Source: Profundicola sp964553105 (GTDB taxonomy: Bacteria > Bacteroidota > Bacteroidia > Flavobacteriales > Weeksellaceae). From it: a stretch of DNA of 64,000 nt. Positions 8,675 through 17,318 of the stretch are shown here, one piece after another. The stretch is taken from assembly GCA_964553105.1 (NCBI GenBank), contig CAZKJO010000004.1, forward strand, positions 1 through 64,000, given 5' to 3'. The position numbers were made by a program, and so were the translations under genes. Within the stretch, counting starts at the first letter, position 1; the number at the start of each line of letters is the position of its first letter. A model generated the notes under the pieces. That model was not told the origin of the DNA and did no database searches. It worked only from the letters and a program-made list of their open reading frames with translations.

Positions 8675-10111
8675 ATGGCAGACTCAATACAATCATCAAC
8701 TAGCAAAACCCAAAAGTTACCTAAGCCGGAACTTTCGATGGCCACCATTATCAATATGAGTATGGGGTTTATGGGGATTCAAATGGCATTTGGTTTACAA
8801 AACGGAAATGCAAGTAGGATTTTATCTAATTTTGGAGCAGATGTGGGGCAATTATCTTGGTTTTGGTTAGTCGCGCCCATCACAGGATTACTCGTTCAAC
8901 CTCTTATCGGGCATTTCGGGGATCAAACTTGGACTTGGTTAGGTAGGAGAAAACCTTATATTTTAGTAGGAGCTATTTTATGTGCAATTGGATTGATCTT
9001 TCTTCCCAACGCCGCTTCTGTGACGCATTTTTTTGGTGCTAATGTTTTATTGCTGGCGGTTGCTTTTCTTGCTCTGATGGATGCTTCGGTCAACGTGGCC
9101 ATGGAACCGTTTAGAGCTTTGGTAGGAGATATGCTTCCCAAAACACAAGGGACAATTGGTTTCTCTGTTCAAACTATTTTAATTTGTATTGGTGCGGTTA
9201 TCGGATCTTTTCTGCCATGGGCTATGACCAATTGGTTTGGAGTTTCTAATGTCGCTCCAGAAGGATTTGTGGCGGATAATGTAATTTGGTCATTTTATTC
9301 AGGTGCGGCTATTTTGTTGCTTACGATTATTTATACCATCGTTACCATCAAGGAATATTCACCAAAAGAATTTGAATTATATTCTGAAGATGATAAGGAT
9401 GTTGAAAGCATTGAAAATAAAAATTTAAGTGCGATTTGGGATGATTTTAAAACGATGCCGAACCGTATGAAAAAACTGGGCGCTGTTCAATTCTTTTCTT
9501 GGTTTGCCTTATTCACCATGTGGGTTTATACAACCTCGGCATTAGCAACGCATCATTATGGTTTATTGCCTTCTGATAGCAACTCTGCAACCTTTAACAA
9601 AGCTGGAGATTGGGTAGGGATTCTATTCGCTATCTATAATGCAGTTGCATTAGCTTGGGCTTTTGTTATTCCTATTTTTGTAAAAGCTACCAGTAGAAAA
9701 TTTGTTCATGCCTTTTCTTTGGTGATGGGAGCATTAGGTTTATTTTCTATGTATTTCATTAGTAACCCCGAATTGCTATGGATTAGTATGCTAGGAATTG
9801 GTATGGCTTGGGCAAGTATTTTGGCTTTACCTTATGCCTTGCTGATTGATAAATTACCTTTGAAGAAAATGGGTGTTTATATGGGGATTTTCAATTTCTT
9901 TATTGTGATTCCGCAAATCATTAACGGAATTGCAGGTGGCCCAATCGTACATAATTTCTTCGGTGATTATGCTATTCTTTATTTATGTCTAGGAGGTGTA
10001 TTCTTTTTGATTGCGGCCTATTTTACAATTCGCGTAGACGAGCCATTGTTTGGAGAATATGAATATTTACAAGCTCAAAAAGAGGAAGCAGAAAAGTCAG
10101 TAATGAGGTAA
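8675..10111 (+). CDS. MFS transporter, SLC45/GPH sugar-transporter type
   Basis: A protein of 478 residues with about 12 hydrophobic helices. It carries the marks of the SLC45/sucrose-symporter branch: MGIQMAFGLQNGNASRIL in helix 1, GHFGDQTWTWLGRRKPYI (the GRRKP loop between helices 2 and 3) and AFRALVGDMLP later. The central cytoplasmic loop (about 230-260) is acidic. Family members are inner-membrane proton symporters for disaccharides such as sucrose or maltose. No glycoside hydrolase, SusCD or LacI-type regulator is adjacent, so the substrate cannot be supported by context. Its last 15 bases overlap the 3' end of the convergent HSDR_N gene. It has its own -7 promoter and sits behind a terminator, so it is likely a single-gene unit. 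Confidence 0.88.
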   Translation: MADSIQSSTSKTQKLPKPELSMATIINMSMGFMGIQMAFGLQNGNASRILSNFGADVGQLSWFWLVAPITGLLVQPLIGHFGDQTWTWLGRRKPYILVGAILCAIGLIFLPNAASVTHFFGANVLLLAVAFLALMDASVNVAMEPFRALVGDMLPKTQGTIGFSVQTILICIGAVIGSFLPWAMTNWFGVSNVAPEGFVADNVIWSFYSGAAILLLTIIYTIVTIKEYSPKEFELYSEDDKDVESIENKNLSAIWDDFKTMPNRMKKLGAVQFFSWFALFTMWVYTTSALATHHYGLLPSDSNSATFNKAGDWVGILFAIYNAVALAWAFVIPIFVKATSRKFVHAFSLVMGALGLFSMYFISNPELLWISMLGIGMAWASILALPYALLIDKLPLKKMGVYMGIFNFFIVIPQIINGIAGGPIVHNFFGDYAILYLCLGGVFFLIAAYFTIRVDEPLFGEYEYLQAQKEEAEKSVMR

Positions 10112-10561
10112 TTCCTCAATAAATTCAATCTTTTGTTTGTTGAAATCAATACGAACAAAAACATGTTGCGTTCCATTGGTGAGATAGATATAATTGGTTT
10201 TAAGGACTTGTGCATATCTCATGGCTTGGTCTAAAGTCTTCTGATCAATCTCAACACGAGGCTCTTTGCATTCACATAAAATGAGAGGTTTAGCTTTTTT
10301 ATAAACCAATATGTCTACTCGTTGATTAGATTGATTAATATGCACCGGATACTCAGCAACCAAATTATTTAAAGGATAACCAAAAGACTTATGAATAAAT
10401 TGTGTAGCATGTTGTCTTACCCATTCTTCGGGTGTGTTGATAAACCACTTTTTACGCAAAGGACAAAAGATTTGAAGTCCATTTTCCGACTTTCTCAAAC
10501 GAAATTGGTATTTTTCGGGAAAATTTAACGCTGCAATCTGAATGAAGGAATTCGAATCCAT
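10097..10561 (-). CDS. HSDR_N-type (PD-(D/E)XK-like) protein
   Basis: About 154 residues from ATG 10561 (a TTG two codons upstream is the alternative). It matches the short HSDR_N-like proteins of Bacteroidota related to the N-terminus of type I restriction R subunits: LNFPEKYQFRLRKSENG, CPLRKKWFINTPEEWVRQH and the nuclease core RVDILVYKKAKPLILCECKEPR, with D and E-x-K in the expected order. No helicase part and no hsdM or hsdS nearby, so it is not a restriction system. It overlaps the convergent MFS gene by 15 bases and the divergent holA start by 20 bases. This neighbourhood with holA recurs in Flavobacteriia as I recall. Possible role in DNA processing; substrate unknown. Confidence 0.82.
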   Translation of the reverse strand: MDSNSFIQIAALNFPEKYQFRLRKSENGLQIFCPLRKKWFINTPEEWVRQHATQFIHKSFGYPLNNLVAEYPVHINQSNQRVDILVYKKAKPLILCECKEPRVEIDQKTLDQAMRYAQVLKTNYIYLTNGTQHVFVRIDFNKQKIEFIEELPHY

Positions 10562-11144
10562 ACGCAAAGATATTAAAAACCGGAAGTTCGCACCTATTTA
10601 CTTTTTGTGGGGTGATGAGCCATATTTTATTGATGCTATTACCGAGGATTTACAGAAATATGTATTGAAAGANNNNNNNNNNNNNNNNNNNNNNNNNNNN
10701 NNNNNNNNNNNNNNNNNNNNNNNNNNNNNNNNNNNNNNNNNNNNNNNNNNNNNNNNNNNNNNNNNNNNNNNNGAGCTAACCAAATCCTTTTCAGAGGCTA
10801 ACATCAAGCGTTCTTTTGAAATAATAGAATACTTTGGCAAGAACCCAAAAGACAATTCCATTTTTGCAACCTTGGCTGTAATGTTCAGGTATTTTACGCA
10901 TATTATGATTTACCATGCCTTGCCAGATAAAAATCCAGCGAAAGTTGCTGCTAAACTTAAAATTAATCCCTATTTCGTAAATGAATATCAAATGGCTGCC
11001 AAGAGATATCCATTAAGAAAAGTTACTCAGATTATTGGATTTTTAAGAGAAGCCGACGTAAAAGCTAAAGGTGTTGGTGCTTCAGGTTCTGTCACCGAAG
11101 AGGATTTAATGCGTGAGTTGGTCTATAAGATTTATAGACTTTAA
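10542..11144 (+). CDS. holA: DNA polymerase III subunit delta, with assembly gap
   Basis: The N-terminus MKEFESIRKDIKNRKFAPIY continuing FLWGDEPYFIDAITEDL is the standard start of HolA. The part after the gap (IKRSFEIIEYFGKNPKDN..., VAAKLKINPYFVNEYQMAAKRYPL, ending EEDLMRELVYKIYRL) is the delta collar domain. HolA loads the beta clamp as part of the clamp-loader complex. The usual length is about 330-345 residues. About 166 real residues are visible, so about 170-180 residues (over 500 bases) are hidden behind the 100 N. The first 20 bases overlap the divergent HSDR_N start, so the two genes must share or overlap promoter DNA inside each other's coding region. Confidence 0.9.
   Translation: MKEFESIRKDIKNRKFAPIYFLWGDEPYFIDAITEDLQKYVLKXXXXXXXXXXXXXXXXXXXXXXXXXXXXXXXXXXELTKSFSEANIKRSFEIIEYFGKNPKDNSIFATLAVMFRYFTHIMIYHALPDKNPAKVAAKLKINPYFVNEYQMAAKRYPLRKVTQIIGFLREADVKAKGVGASGSVTEEDLMRELVYKIYRL
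10673..10772. other. Assembly gap (100 N) inside holA
   Basis: Exactly 100 N. The length of HolA in other bacteria implies that more than 500 bases are actually missing. Confidence 0.95.
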
Positions 11145-11204
11145 TGCAATACTTGAGTCATCATTTGCCAAAAAAAAATGGCGCTTGAAATCTATTAGTT
11201 AAAT

Positions 11205-11254
11205 AAAAATAATGGCAAAATAATTAAATTAGACCTTATTATTTTGCCATTTTT
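11205..11254. terminator. Bidirectional terminator between holA and the convergent lipoprotein gene
   Basis: A perfect 14-bp inverted repeat (AATGGCAAAATAAT at 11211-11224 with its complement at 11238-11251), loop of 13, with an A-rich left flank and T-rich right flank. It can act on both strands between converging genes. Confidence 0.75.
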
Positions 11255-11269
11255 AAAGCTTGATTATTA

Positions 11270-12010
11270 TCATTTAAATTTAACCTCAAAATCAAATGCC
11301 TTGGGATTGTCTGCGGCTTCTGACATCGGTTTTTCAATGTAAACTGTTTTGGCATCAGGACTCAATCTTGCTGATTTATCAGAAACTGATTTAATAGGTC
11401 GGTCAAAATGATATTCAAGTTTGAATTTAATCATGTTTACAAAACCTTCCATGCCTTCCATTTGTTCACTCTTAGAAGTTTCTGTAATGCTCTTAATAGG
11501 ACCGGTACGCTTAAATGATTTTTTGTTATAGCTTAATTTAGGCATTGAAAAAATAGGAATATCTACTAAATCTATCTGGGCAGAGTCTGGTAATGCTTCA
11601 TTTTGCTTCATTCGTTTCGCATTGATTTCTTCAATGTTGCTCGAAAGATTGGACATAAATGAATTAAACTCGTTTAAATTTTTCTTATCCAAGATCATAT
11701 TCATAAAACTTACGTCATCATCTAATTTCACATGGATTTTGAAGTTTTTCATAATTTCTCTTTCTTCATCACCTTCGAAGCCTTTAGAAAAATCTGTATT
11801 TGATTTGGCGATACCATCCACCGTAAAAATGGAATCTATAGGGTAATCATTTTCTTTGAGCTCATCTTTGGGGACCATTTGCATCATTTGAGTTAGGTCC
11901 ATATTAGATGAGTAGCTAACATTTCCTTGTTGATCGATGTAGACTTTCTCTGTAATTTCACAGGAAGTCAATAGGAATAATCCTAAAAGAAGTATACTTA
12001 ATTGTTTCAT
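11270..12010 (-). CDS. Lipoprotein of unknown function
   Basis: About 246 residues from ATG 12010, chosen because MKQLSILLLGLFLLTSC is a textbook lipoprotein signal with a lipobox LTSC; an upstream start would add nine residues. The mature part opens EITEKVYIDQQGNVSYSS. It then alternates charged helices (DEEREIMKNFKIHVKLDDD) and beta segments (IKFKLEYHFDRPIKSVSD), ending KAFDFEVKFK. I recognise no named domain. It resembles the many Flavobacteriia lipoproteins annotated as hypothetical. It is divergent from lysS with 74 bases between, and ends against holA through a shared terminator. Membrane-anchored envelope location is well supported; function is unknown. Confidence 0.8.
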   Translation of the reverse strand: MKQLSILLLGLFLLTSCEITEKVYIDQQGNVSYSSNMDLTQMMQMVPKDELKENDYPIDSIFTVDGIAKSNTDFSKGFEGDEEREIMKNFKIHVKLDDDVSFMNMILDKKNLNEFNSFMSNLSSNIEEINAKRMKQNEALPDSAQIDLVDIPIFSMPKLSYNKKSFKRTGPIKSITETSKSEQMEGMEGFVNMIKFKLEYHFDRPIKSVSDKSARLSPDAKTVYIEKPMSEAADNPKAFDFEVKFK

Positions 12011-12056
12011 AATTGGAGTTTTGACGAATTTAAGCAAAAATCCCTATAAATTATAG

Positions 12057-12064
12057 TAAATTTG
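12057..12064 (+). promoter_or_regulatory. -7 promoter element for lysS
   Basis: TAAATTTG matches TAnnTTTG, 20 bases before the lysS ATG. The -33 partner is not obvious. Confidence 0.45.
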
Positions 12065-12084
12065 CAACCTTAAAGATTTTTTAT

Positions 12085-13776
12085 ATGGCATTATCGGAGC
12101 AGGAACAGATTAGAAGACAAAAATTAGCCGAGTTAAGGAAACTAAATATTAACCCATATCCAGCAGAAGGTTTTGATGTGGACGCAACTACAGCATCTAT
12201 CAAATCCAACTTTGAGGAGGGTAAACAAGTGAGTATAGCCGGTAGATTAATGGCGAGAAGAATTCAAGGAAAGGCTTCATTTGCTGAATTGCAAGATAGC
12301 GAAGGTAGAATCCAGGTTTACTTTAACCGAGATGAAATGTGTCCGGGCGAAGACAAAACTTTATATAACGAGGTTTATAAGAAATTAATGGACATCGGGG
12401 ATTTTGTTGGAATTAAAGGTGAATTATTCAAAACCAAGGTGGGAGAAATGACCGTCATGGTAAAAGACATGCAACTTTTAAGTAAATCTTTAAAACCATT
12501 GCCATTACCAAAAACAGATGCCGACGGAAATGTTCATGATGGATTTACAGATCCAGAGCAAAGATACCGTCAGCGTTATGCTGATTTGGTGGTAAATCCA
12601 CATGTTAAGGAGGTTTTTAAGAAGAGAACCAAATTATATACAGCCATGCGTACTTTCTTTAACGATCGTGGCTATTTTGAGGTTGAAACTCCTATTTTAC
12701 AAGCTATTCCTGGTGGTGCTGCGGCAAAACCATTCGTTACGCAACACAATGCATTAGGTATACCATTATATTTAAGAATTGCTAATGAACTATATCTTAA
12801 AAGGCTGATTGTTGGTGGTTTAGATGGTGTTTATGAGTTTTCTAAAAACTTCAGAAACGAAGGAATGGACAGAACGCATAATCCAGAGTTTACGGCTATG
12901 GAAATCTATGTGGCCTACAAAGACTACAATTGGATGATGGAGTTCACAGAGCAGCTTCTAGAGTATTCTGCTAAAGAAGTGAACGGAACTACAAAAGCCA
13001 CATTTGGTGAGCATGAAATCGATTTTAAGGCACCATATACACGTGTAACCATGCGTGATGCAATTTTAGAACATACCGGATTTGATATCAATGGTAAATC
13101 TGAAGAAGAATTGCGTGAAGCTGCCTTAGGAATGGATATCGAAGTTGATGAAACCATGGGGAAAGGTAAATTGATAGACGAGATTTTTGGTGAGAAATGT
13201 GAAGCTAAATATATTCAGCCAACTTTCATTACAGATTATCCAAAATCAATGAGTCCTTTGACCAAAGAGCACAGAGATAATCCAGAACTTACAGAACGTT
13301 TTGAGTTAATCGTTTGTGGTAAAGAGGTTGCTAATGCTTATTCTGAGCTAAATGACCCTATCGATCAGCGTGAACGTTTTGAAGAGCAAATGGCCTTGTT
13401 AGACAAAGGAGATGACGAGGCGATGTTCATTGATCAAGATTTCTTGAGAGCACTAGAATACGGAATGCCGCCTACTGCTGGTTTAGGAATTGGTATGGAT
13501 CGTTTGATTATGTACTTAACTAATCAGCAGTCGATTCAGGAAGTATTATTTTTCCCTCAAATGAAGCCAGAGAAGAAAGCTCCAGAAGTTTCTGAAGATG
13601 CTAAAGCTGTTTTAGATTTATTGAAGTCAGCAGAGAAAATTGAATTATCAGCTTTAAAAGACCAATCAGGTTTATCTAATAAAAAATGGGATAAAGCAAT
13701 TAAGGAGTTGACGAAAAACGAAATTGCTAAGGTTGAAAAAACAGAAGATGGTCTTTTGGTTAATTTAATCAGTTAA
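12085..13776 (+). CDS. lysS: Lysyl-tRNA synthetase, class II
   Basis: A protein of 563 residues. The N-terminal OB-fold anticodon domain covers about 50-150 (VSIAGRLMARRIQGKASFAELQD). The class II catalytic core follows with motif 1 (FFNDRGYFEVETPILQ), motif 2 (FRNEGMDRTHNPEFTAMEIY) and motif 3 (GLGIGMDRLIMYL). Residues LYLRIANELYLKRLIVGG confirm LysRS over AspRS/AsnRS. About 60 residues follow the core (PEVSEDAKAVLDLLKSAEKI... to NLIS). They look like a small winged-helix-like extension, as is usual in Flavobacteriia but absent from the E. coli enzyme. It charges tRNA-Lys in the cytoplasm. recF follows 22 bases later and may be co-transcribed. Confidence 0.97.
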   Translation: MALSEQEQIRRQKLAELRKLNINPYPAEGFDVDATTASIKSNFEEGKQVSIAGRLMARRIQGKASFAELQDSEGRIQVYFNRDEMCPGEDKTLYNEVYKKLMDIGDFVGIKGELFKTKVGEMTVMVKDMQLLSKSLKPLPLPKTDADGNVHDGFTDPEQRYRQRYADLVVNPHVKEVFKKRTKLYTAMRTFFNDRGYFEVETPILQAIPGGAAAKPFVTQHNALGIPLYLRIANELYLKRLIVGGLDGVYEFSKNFRNEGMDRTHNPEFTAMEIYVAYKDYNWMMEFTEQLLEYSAKEVNGTTKATFGEHEIDFKAPYTRVTMRDAILEHTGFDINGKSEEELREAALGMDIEVDETMGKGKLIDEIFGEKCEAKYIQPTFITDYPKSMSPLTKEHRDNPELTERFELIVCGKEVANAYSELNDPIDQRERFEEQMALLDKGDDEAMFIDQDFLRALEYGMPPTAGLGIGMDRLIMYLTNQQSIQEVLFFPQMKPEKKAPEVSEDAKAVLDLLKSAEKIELSALKDQSGLSNKKWDKAIKELTKNEIAKVEKTEDGLLVNLIS

Positions 13777-13798
13777 AGCCAAATTCAAGTATAAATAA

Positions 13799-14875
13799 AT
13801 GTATTTAAATCGCATCCATTTTAACAATTTCAAGAATTTTGAAGAGAGGACTTTTGACTTTTCTCCAAAAATCAATGCCTTCGTTGGAAACAACGGTAGA
13901 GGTAAGACGAATATCTTGGATGCGATTTATTATTTAAGCCATTTAAAATCTTATTTCAATCATTCAGATAAGCTCAACATACGTTTTGGTGAGGAATTCT
14001 TTATGGTAGAAGGATGGTTTAATAAAGATGGCGAAGAAAATCATATTCAATGTGGGGTTCATGTAGCTCAAAAAAAAACAGCCAAAAGAAACTTAAAGGC
14101 TTATGATAGACTCTCGGATCATGTTGGAAAGTTCCCAGCTGTTATAATTTCTCCGTATGATAGAGATTTAATTAGCGAAGGAAGCGATGTTCGAAGAAAG
14201 TTTATAGACAGTATTATTTCGCAATCAGACGCCACTTATTTGACTAATTTAATTCGTTATAATAAAGTACTTCAACAGCGTAATGCCTTATTGAAATACT
14301 TTGCAGCCAATCGAACTTTTGATGCTGTTCAGTTGGATATTTTTGATCAAGAAATATTACAATTCGGAGAGAAAATCTATCTTAAAAGAAAAGATTTTGT
14401 AGAGGAATTTAAGCCTATTTTTCAGAAATATTATGAATATATCTCTACCGGTAAAGAAATAGTTGAAATAGAGTATAGATCTGATTTAGAGGAAACAACT
14501 ACATATTACCTAAAGCATAGCTTAGCTAGAGATAAAGTTCTGCAATATACATCTTCTGGTATCCATAAAGATGATTTAAAGTTTAAGATATCAGATCATC
14601 CGATTAAAAAATTTGGTTCTCAAGGTCAACAAAAATCCTTTTTAATTTCACTGAAATTAGCTCAATTAGAAATCATAAAAACCCAATTGAAGGTAACACC
14701 GATTTTGCTTTTAGATGATATTTTTGATAAATTAGATGAGAGCAGAGTAGAGCAATTAATTAAGTTGGTGAACGAGGAACATTTTGGTCAGATTTTCTTA
14801 TCGGACACGCATCCAGAAAGAACGCAGAATGTATTGTCTAAAATCAACGAGAAACACGTTATCTTTGAGCTGTAA
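13799..14875 (+). CDS. recF: DNA replication and repair protein RecF
   Basis: A protein of 358 residues. Walker A is FVGNNGRGKTNILDAIYYLS at about 28-47. The ABC signature region is KFGSQGQQKSFLISLKLAQ near 275, followed by Walker B and D-loop LLLDDIFDKLDESRVEQL. RecF is the SMC-like ATPase that helps load RecA at gapped DNA with RecO and RecR. In this lineage recF is separated from dnaA/dnaN; here it follows lysS and precedes a DUF721 gene by 55 bases, an arrangement with DUF721 that is widespread. Length and motifs are complete. Confidence 0.96.
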   Translation: MYLNRIHFNNFKNFEERTFDFSPKINAFVGNNGRGKTNILDAIYYLSHLKSYFNHSDKLNIRFGEEFFMVEGWFNKDGEENHIQCGVHVAQKKTAKRNLKAYDRLSDHVGKFPAVIISPYDRDLISEGSDVRRKFIDSIISQSDATYLTNLIRYNKVLQQRNALLKYFAANRTFDAVQLDIFDQEILQFGEKIYLKRKDFVEEFKPIFQKYYEYISTGKEIVEIEYRSDLEETTTYYLKHSLARDKVLQYTSSGIHKDDLKFKISDHPIKKFGSQGQQKSFLISLKLAQLEIIKTQLKVTPILLLDDIFDKLDESRVEQLIKLVNEEHFGQIFLSDTHPERTQNVLSKINEKHVIFEL

Positions 14876-14930
14876 TAACAAAAAGGCTCATCGAGTTTTG
14901 CTCAAAACAATCTTGTAATTAAAGGGGCAA

Positions 14931-15221
14931 ATGAAGAAGAAAAACGAAGTAACCATATCAGAGGCAATACGCTATTTCATCAAAGAACATGGGATGGAAG
15001 AGAAGGTTTTGCAAAGTATGGCGATAGATGCTTGGCACGATCAAATGGGAGAATTCATGAAAAATTATACCGATCAATTGTTTGTTCGAAATCAAGTTTT
15101 GTTCGTAAAATTAAACTCACCCGCCTTAAAGTCAGAGCTTTCCTACGGGAAATCAAAAATTCTGAATCATATTAATCAGTACATAGGAGAAGAATATATA
15201 AAAGAGGTAAAGTTTTTGTGA
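14931..15221 (+). CDS. DUF721 (DciA-like) protein
   Basis: A protein of 96 residues with a short N-terminal helical part (ISEAIRYFIKEHGMEEKVLQ) and the DUF721 core (AWHDQMGEFMKNYTDQLFVRNQVLFVKLNSPALKSEL... SYGKSKILNHIN). The family is KH-like and includes DciA, which loads the replicative helicase where DnaC is absent; that role is established for proteobacterial and actinobacterial members and is inferred here. It follows recF with 55 bases between. The gene is near the usual length for Bacteroidota members. Confidence 0.88.
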   Translation: MKKKNEVTISEAIRYFIKEHGMEEKVLQSMAIDAWHDQMGEFMKNYTDQLFVRNQVLFVKLNSPALKSELSYGKSKILNHINQYIGEEYIKEVKFL

Positions 15222-15274
15222 GTAAAACCACCGATTAACTGTATTCAGCCTAGAATTTTTACTAAAAGAAATCC

Positions 15275-16264
15275 ATGAACAACTTTATAGATCACGTTAA
15301 AATTAATGTAACATCCGGTAAAGGAGGAGCGGGCTCGGCTCATTTAAGAAGAGAAAAATATGTAGATAAAGGAGGTCCCGACGGAGGTGATGGTGGTCGT
15401 GGTGGTCATATTATTGTTAGAGCTGATCCTAATAAATGGACTTTGTTTCATTTAAGATTTACACGACATTTAAAAGCCGAAAAAGGTGGAAATGGTGGTA
15501 AACAAAGATCTACCGGTAAAGATGGAAAAGACGTAGTTATCGAAGTTCCTTTAGGAACTGTAGTAAACGATGAACATGGAAATTTATTAGGTGAAATCAC
15601 TGATATAGGTGATGAGTTTGTTGTTTTAGAAGGTGGTAGAGGTGGTTTGGGTAACTGGCATTTCAAGACAGCAACCAAACAAACTCCTCGTTATGCACAA
15701 CCTGGCGAACCTGCTAAACAAATGGATATCGTATTTGAGTTGAAAATTTTGGCAGATGTGGGGCTAGTAGGTTTCCCAAATGCTGGAAAATCAACTTTAT
15801 TGTCTGTGATTACAGCAGCAAAACCAAAGATTGGAGATTATGAATTTACTACGCTAACGCCCAATTTAGGAATTGTAGATTACAGAGGATTTGGGTCTTT
15901 TGTGATGGCTGATATTCCTGGAATTATTGAAGGAGCAAGTGATGGTAAAGGTTTAGGAATTAGATTCTTGCGTCACATTGAGCGAAATGCAGCCTTATTA
16001 TTCATAATTCCGGCCGATAGCGAAGATCATAAGAAAGAATATGATGTATTGCTAAATGAATTAGAGCAGTATAATAAAGAATTGTTGGATAAAGATCGTG
16101 TTTTAGCGATTTCTAAAAGTGATATGTTAGACGATGAGCTCAAAGCCTTAATCCAAAAACAACTTCCAAAAGATTTGCCAACTGTATTTATCTCATCGGT
16201 GGCGCAAACTGGACTCAATGAATTGAAGGATATTCTTTGGCAAAAATTGAATCAAGAGGTCTGA
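15275..16264 (+). CDS. obgE: GTPase Obg
   Basis: A protein of 329 residues. The glycine-rich Obg fold covers about 1-158 (SGKGGAGSAHLRREKYV..., GGPDGGDGGRGG). The G domain follows with G1 GFPNAGKSTLL, switch TTLTPNLG, G3 DIPGIIEGASDGKGLG and G4-like ISKSDML. The C-terminal OCT domain found in Gram-positive Obg is absent, as usual for this phylum. Obg acts in late 50S ribosome assembly and stress control. The gene's last 13 bases overlap the convergent gene at 16252. Confidence 0.96.
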   Translation: MNNFIDHVKINVTSGKGGAGSAHLRREKYVDKGGPDGGDGGRGGHIIVRADPNKWTLFHLRFTRHLKAEKGGNGGKQRSTGKDGKDVVIEVPLGTVVNDEHGNLLGEITDIGDEFVVLEGGRGGLGNWHFKTATKQTPRYAQPGEPAKQMDIVFELKILADVGLVGFPNAGKSTLLSVITAAKPKIGDYEFTTLTPNLGIVDYRGFGSFVMADIPGIIEGASDGKGLGIRFLRHIERNAALLFIIPADSEDHKKEYDVLLNELEQYNKELLDKDRVLAISKSDMLDDELKALIQKQLPKDLPTVFISSVAQTGLNELKDILWQKLNQEV

Positions 16265-16674
16265 AGAAATTCATGAATATGAATATCTAAAATGATATCT
16301 AATCGCTTGATATCTTTTTCATCTAAAAACCTTAAATTAAACTTCTTCTCAGAATTATCTCTGAAGAAGATTTTTAATTTATTATCTTCAATTTCATAAT
16401 TCTCTATAGAATTAAATGAAAACTCGCGACTACTTAACTTATTGATTTTTACTGCTAAACGATCATGATCATATCGAATGAAATTATGACTTAATTGCCT
16501 GCATATCAAGCTGAATACTAATAGTGACAGTCCGATTTCGTATGCATTCTTAACAGAGAAATCTAAACGAAAAATTCTTCCATTCAAAAAATGATAAGTA
16601 ATAAATAAAATAGCGACAATAGTTAGGAATGTAAATAGGTCAAGTAAATTGTTCTTGAATGTAATCTTTGTCAT
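16252..16674 (-). CDS. Small membrane protein, PH-like C-terminal part
   Basis: A protein of 140 residues. Two hydrophobic helices at about 13-35 (LFTFLTIVAILFITYHFL) and 42-58 (AYEIGLSLLVFSLICRQL) are followed by a beta-rich tail (DRLAVKINKLSSREFSFNSIENYEIEDNKLKIFF) that resembles bacterial PH-like domains attached to the membrane. I do not recognise a named family. It starts two bases after the stop of the upstream lipoprotein gene, so the two are likely co-transcribed. Its stop lies inside the end of obgE, with a 13-base convergent overlap. Confidence 0.75.
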   Translation of the reverse strand: MTKITFKNNLLDLFTFLTIVAILFITYHFLNGRIFRLDFSVKNAYEIGLSLLVFSLICRQLSHNFIRYDHDRLAVKINKLSSREFSFNSIENYEIEDNKLKIFFRDNSEKKFNLRFLDEKDIKRLDIILDIHIHEFLQTS

Positions 16675-16676
16675 TA

Positions 16677-17225
16677 TTATTTCAATTTCTCAATCATTTT
16701 AGACCAATATTTTCGATATTTTTTGTCTTTGTCTACAGGATAGGTGAATTGTAGGGAATAGACAATGTTCATGGGAGTTCCATCCGCATAGGTTCCTGCC
16801 GTAGTGTCAGGTTTAATGAAAATTCTTTCCTTATGTTTAAAGCCAGTTTCTAGGTCTTGACCTAAAATTTCGTAACCATTTTCAATTTTAGTTTGACTAT
16901 CAATCTCCAAAAATTCTTTATATAAATCTAATTGGGGTTGCAGACCTTGATTGGTTTGATCAATAAAGCCATATAAAACGATTTCAGCTGAATCTATTTC
17001 ATTTCTAAAGGTGCGTCCATCGCCATTCGCAGGCTCGTGCTGTGCATTAAAATTGCTAGGATAAATTATACATACATCAAATCTATCATTGCAATAGGTC
17101 ATGTAATTTACAATCTCATTGCCTGAAATTTCTAAAGGTTTTGATTCGATAACCTCTTGTGGGTCTTTGTTTTCCTTACTACAGCCAACAAATGCTAATA
17201 AAAGCATGAAAATAGCTAAACGCAT
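16677..17225 (-). CDS. Lipoprotein of unknown function
   Basis: About 182 residues from ATG 17225, chosen because MRLAIFMLLLAFVGC gives a clean lipobox (FVGC); the longer frame upstream to 17282 lacks such a signal. The mature protein has an acidic linker and a globular domain (MTYCNDRFDVCIIYPSNF..., EIVLYGFIDQTNQGL, IVYSLQFTYPV) ending KYRKYWSKMIEKLK. It looks like a small PsbP-like or solute-binding fold, but I cannot assign a family. It is the first of two genes with the membrane protein at 16252. Divergent from ybaB. Confidence 0.75.
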   Translation of the reverse strand: MRLAIFMLLLAFVGCSKENKDPQEVIESKPLEISGNEIVNYMTYCNDRFDVCIIYPSNFNAQHEPANGDGRTFRNEIDSAEIVLYGFIDQTNQGLQPQLDLYKEFLEIDSQTKIENGYEILGQDLETGFKHKERIFIKPDTTAGTYADGTPMNIVYSLQFTYPVDKDKKYRKYWSKMIEKLK

Positions 17226-17318
17226 GTTTATTTTATTTGGTTGGCACAAAGTTAATAAAACCACGCATATTTCGATTGACATTTTTTTTATTTATATTTA
17301 ACTCCTAAAATAAGGAAT

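Noticed and set aside
10097..10561. A type I restriction-modification system
   Set aside because: Only an HSDR_N-like domain of about 154 residues is present; no helicase, hsdM or hsdS in the window.
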